Assembly (NCBI GenBank): GCA_937950065.1
Contig: CALFEN010000221.1
Coordinates: forward strand, 1-5,848
Direction: 5' to 3'
DNA length: 5,848 nucleotides
Source: an uncultured bacterium
Lineage (GTDB): Bacteria > Patescibacteria > JAEDAM01 > Absconditabacterales > Absconditicoccaceae
The number at the start of each line of letters is the position of its first letter. The stretch's first letter is position 1. The notes below the pieces were generated by a model. That model ran no database searches and was not told the origin of the DNA. It was given only the letters and a program-made list of their open reading frames with translations. Positions 5,791 through 5,848 of this stretch are shown piece by piece. A program made the position numbers and the translations under genes.

Positions 5791-5848
5791 TTAATGGAGG
5801 AAAAGAATATAAAAATTTCAACATTGATTATATATCACTATATTATCA
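5791..5848 (-). CDS. Possible C-terminal end of an upstream gene
   Basis: One minus-strand frame is open from the window edge to a TAA at 5793-5791, with one TGA as Gly; the visible end is YNQCGNFYILFLH. It could be the last residues of the gene before the 464-residue protein in the same direction. The opposite strand has an equally short open frame starting at ATG 5794 (MEEKNIKISTLIIYHY), so the assignment is uncertain and the stretch may be non-coding. Confidence 0.25.

Overview
The window looks like a piece of a phage or prophage from an ultrasmall candidate-phyla bacterium of the Absconditabacteria (SR1) / Gracilibacteria group. The sequence is strongly AT-rich. Every long reading frame is interrupted only by TGA, about 57 times in total, and becomes a complete protein ending in TAA when TGA is read as glycine (genetic code 25). 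Duplicated genes inside the window support Gly directly, because GGA in one copy aligns with TGA in another. The same copies also suggest that CGA and CGG are read as tryptophan rather than arginine: two alignment columns hold CGA/CGG in one copy and TGG in another. CGC, CGT, AGA and AGG still fit arginine. In the annotations below, CGA/CGG residues are given as Trp, with Arg as the standard reading.

Layout. Bases 1-42 are Illumina library adapter, not biology. The minus strand then carries four genes: a truncated unknown protein (43-375), a C1q-like jelly-roll protein of the phage tail-decoration type (713-1222), a head-tail adaptor-like protein (3017-3700) and a 464-residue virion structural protein (4330-5724). 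Running the other way, between these genes, are four paralogous small genes (A 1313-1780, B 1940-2389, C 2551-3012, D 3809-4252). Each encodes a membrane-anchored protein of 147-155 residues.

The small genes are modular. There are two interchangeable N-terminal anchors (A and C against B and D), one shared stalk with an LTAAKWNTLVDK motif, and two C-terminal domains (A, B and D end in LQYRCP; C has an unrelated Cys-containing domain). A, B and C form a tandem array with repeated promoter and 3' regions. Their own TTGATT-type promoters and opposite orientation make them look like moron-type cargo genes in a structural module. Their function is unknown. A variable, surface-exposed protein (adhesion, superinfection exclusion or receptor masking) is an inference only.

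None of the main genes has a Shine-Dalgarno sequence. The only AGGAGG on the coding side of a leader lies in the 337-base gap upstream of the first minus-strand gene, next to a terminator-like hairpin that it could compete with.
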